Shown piece after piece: positions 57,701 to 60,700 of a DNA stretch of 64,000 bases. The notes under the pieces are model-generated. The model made no database searches, was not told the DNA's origin, and worked only from the letters and a program-made list of their open reading frames with translations. Made by a program: the position numbers and the translations under genes. How positions within the stretch are numbered: position 1 is the first letter of the stretch; each line of letters begins with the position of its first letter. This stretch comes from Hippopus hippopus (Eukaryota > Mollusca > Bivalvia > Cardiida > Cardiidae). The stretch lies in contig OX328099.1 of the NCBI GenBank assembly GCA_946811185.2, forward strand, positions 37,993,299-38,057,298. Reading direction: 5' to 3'.

Positions 57701-60700
57701 CATTTTTACCACATTCAAATTGTCGTCTGCAAATGCTTTCAATTTGGAGAAGTCTACAATTATGTCATTTCGGAAAGAGTTAAGGAAGTATCACTAATTC
57801 TGATTGCCTGGCTTTATACCAGACAACAAGATTTTAGTCTTATTCAAACTGAAAGCAATAACTTTGCAGATGACAAAACTAAATGTTTACTCAAAATAAA
57901 AAATTTGTCTTTAAAAAAACTGAAAATATTATGGGAACAGGAGAAAGCTTTTGAGAGCAAAAAGGAGAAAATGCTGCTGTCACCAGAATTTTCTCCTTTT
58001 CCCACAATGTTTTCTACCCTGTTAGAGGATTTCAGCTCATTTGTACCAATAACAGCATTATCTCCTTTTCCCATAGTGTGTTAAAAAGCCTGCTTTCTCA
58101 GAGATGTTAAAAGTCAGGGCTGATAAACTTTTAAGGAAATATCTGTTTTTGCAGTTGACAGTAATTAAGCCATTCTTCATCAGTTTTCAACCTCCATACA
58201 GTGTGGTTAGAGGGGAGACTGCAGTTTTACAGGCCAACATCTTCAACTATAGTCCAGAAGACCTCAATGTAAGCCTATAGTGCGTCGGTGCAGAAGCAGC
58301 GCCACAATATTTCTGTTCACTTTCTGCATTACAGATCTGTAACACTTAAAATCAAAATTTTTAAATCATCAAATATAAAGATCAACATTTTTAAAACAAG
58401 AAATATCTTTAGAAAAAGATAGACAGTATAGCATGCACTGGAATATGAATACTGAAACTCTTTTGTGATTCAGTATGAAGAGGAAAAATGAGAAGTAACC
58501 CTCACAGAAATTGCCTCTTTTTGGGCATGGTTTTGCATATTAGTTCACAAATATGATTTTTGATTAAATATGAGCCGTGCTGTGTGAAATGGGGGTTTTG
58601 TGCATCTGCAAAAAGTATCGACTCGGGTCAACCTGGGCAGTCTGTACTAACTGCTAATAAGCAGCAGACAATTAATTATGCTTGTGAATTAGTTGGTCAG
58701 ACAGTTCATAACTACAGTTTTATTTATGCAGGAAGTCATGCGATTTCTTTTTTAGCTCCTCTGTTTTCAAAGAAATCTCTAATTTTTGTCATAGCCCTGG
58801 TTTAATCGTTCGCGTTGGTGTCTTCTGTGTCATCGCTGTGTGAAAAAAAGTCAAATACACTTTCAGTTCATCAGAGTGTTTGTCTTGATGATATCTCTGA
58901 CAAGTGTGAAATTGGCTCATGTAGGCTTAAAAAGTAGGTCACTGGGATAAATCTTAGAAAAACCTTGTGTACACTCTTGAGACCACATTTTTCTGTCTGA
59001 GACTCATGAAAGTTGATCGGAATGTTTGTCTTGATATAATCTTGAACAAGGTGAAAGTGGGTCATGTTGGATCAAAAAGTAGGTTACTAACATTCATGTG
59101 TCTTACATCAGCACAACCAGGATGTTGTTATCAAACTCTATCAGTCCTAGATGACTATACTTTACTTTGAAATTTTTAGAGTCAATGGCCGGCTTGTATA
59201 GGTCGAAGAATAGTCTTTACCACATGAAAATATTTAAGATTTGTCCAAATCGAATGCATTTTTAGACGACAAAATAAATGTGACATAAAAATTGAAATCT
59301 GTTTAGAGAAGGATAGAAAACATTGTGGGAAAAGGCTTCTTACTCAGGGTCGTTAAGAGTCGGGATTGTGTGGTAAAGGGTAAAGTATTTCGTTGACTTG
59401 TTAGCTTGGCTGTCTTTGAAGAAAAACATCCAGTTACTGGCATAGCCCCGTCATTGTCTGTGTCGTCATCATGATGTAGAAATTTTGACATTGTACAATA
59501 TCTCTGTCATTACTGAAGATATTTACTTCAAACTTGAACAAGTTGTTAACCATCAAAAGTGAACCTATACAACAAGGGCAGGTAAACATCAAAGTATTTT
59601 TGATACAGTTATTCCCCTTTTTGACTTAAAATTTTCACTGGAAATCAAGCAAGTGCAGCTGAGCATTGGCATGGCATGCAGTGCTCTTGTTATTTCAGAA
59701 ACAAATTTGTGGCAGACACCATTCAAACATTTAGCAAATAATTCCATGTTTAATTTACCCTGAAGAAAAAGGCTGCCTTTCAAAACATTGTGAGAAAAGG
59801 AGGAAATGTTGGTAACCAGTGTTTTCTCCTATTCCACAATGATTTCTACCCTTTTCTTGACTAATCCCATCCTTTAAGTCATATTTGATTTGTTGTCTTA
59901 AAATGCTTCAATTTGGACAAGTCTAGAATTTTGTCGTTTGGTAAAGAGTATGACCAGTAAGAATTTTATTACAAGGAATGCAACCCTTTACCACACAATC
60001 CTGTGTTTTAATGACTTTGGAAAACATTGTGTAAAAAGGAGAAAATACTGATAACCAGTTTTTTCTCCCTTTCCCACAATGTTTCGTACCCTTTCAAAGA
60101 CAGATTTCATAATTTGTGCAGCATTTAAATTGTTGTCTGCAAATGCTTTCAATTTAACCCAGTCTAAAATTTTGTCGTTTGGTAAAGAATTAATTAGCAA
60201 TTTGTCCTTATATCTCAGTGTTTCAAAGTTGCCTGCTTCTTGGGGGAAAAAATGTCTTCGGAGGGGTGGCTACCAACTAAAGTTTTAACTTGTCTTTACA
60301 TGTATACATTTGCTGATGAAAAAATTTAATGTTGCTCAGGTGATGAGATTTATCTTTTGAGAGTTGAAAACATTGTGGGATAAGTAGGGACAAAAGAGGT
60401 AACCACTGTTTTTTCCTTATCCCTGCAATGTTTTTTTTTGAAATCTATCTTTATGGGGAGGAGTAAAAGCATTGAATCACTTTGGAAAGGCTAACTCTTT
60501 ACCAAGTGACAAAATCTTAGACTAGTCCCAATTCAAAGCATTAGCAGTTGACAAATTAGTTAAACTCTTTACCAAACGACAAAGTTTTAGACTAGTCCAA
60601 ATTGAAAGAACCTGCAGACGACAAAATAAACGTGACTCAAAAATTGAAACTTGACTACAGAAGAGTAGAAAACATTGTGGGAAAAGGAGAAAATGCTGGT

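Noticed and set aside
57635..58084. 149-codon ORF
   Set aside because: It lies over THM copies in intron 18, and similar peptides recur wherever the hairpin is read in that frame.
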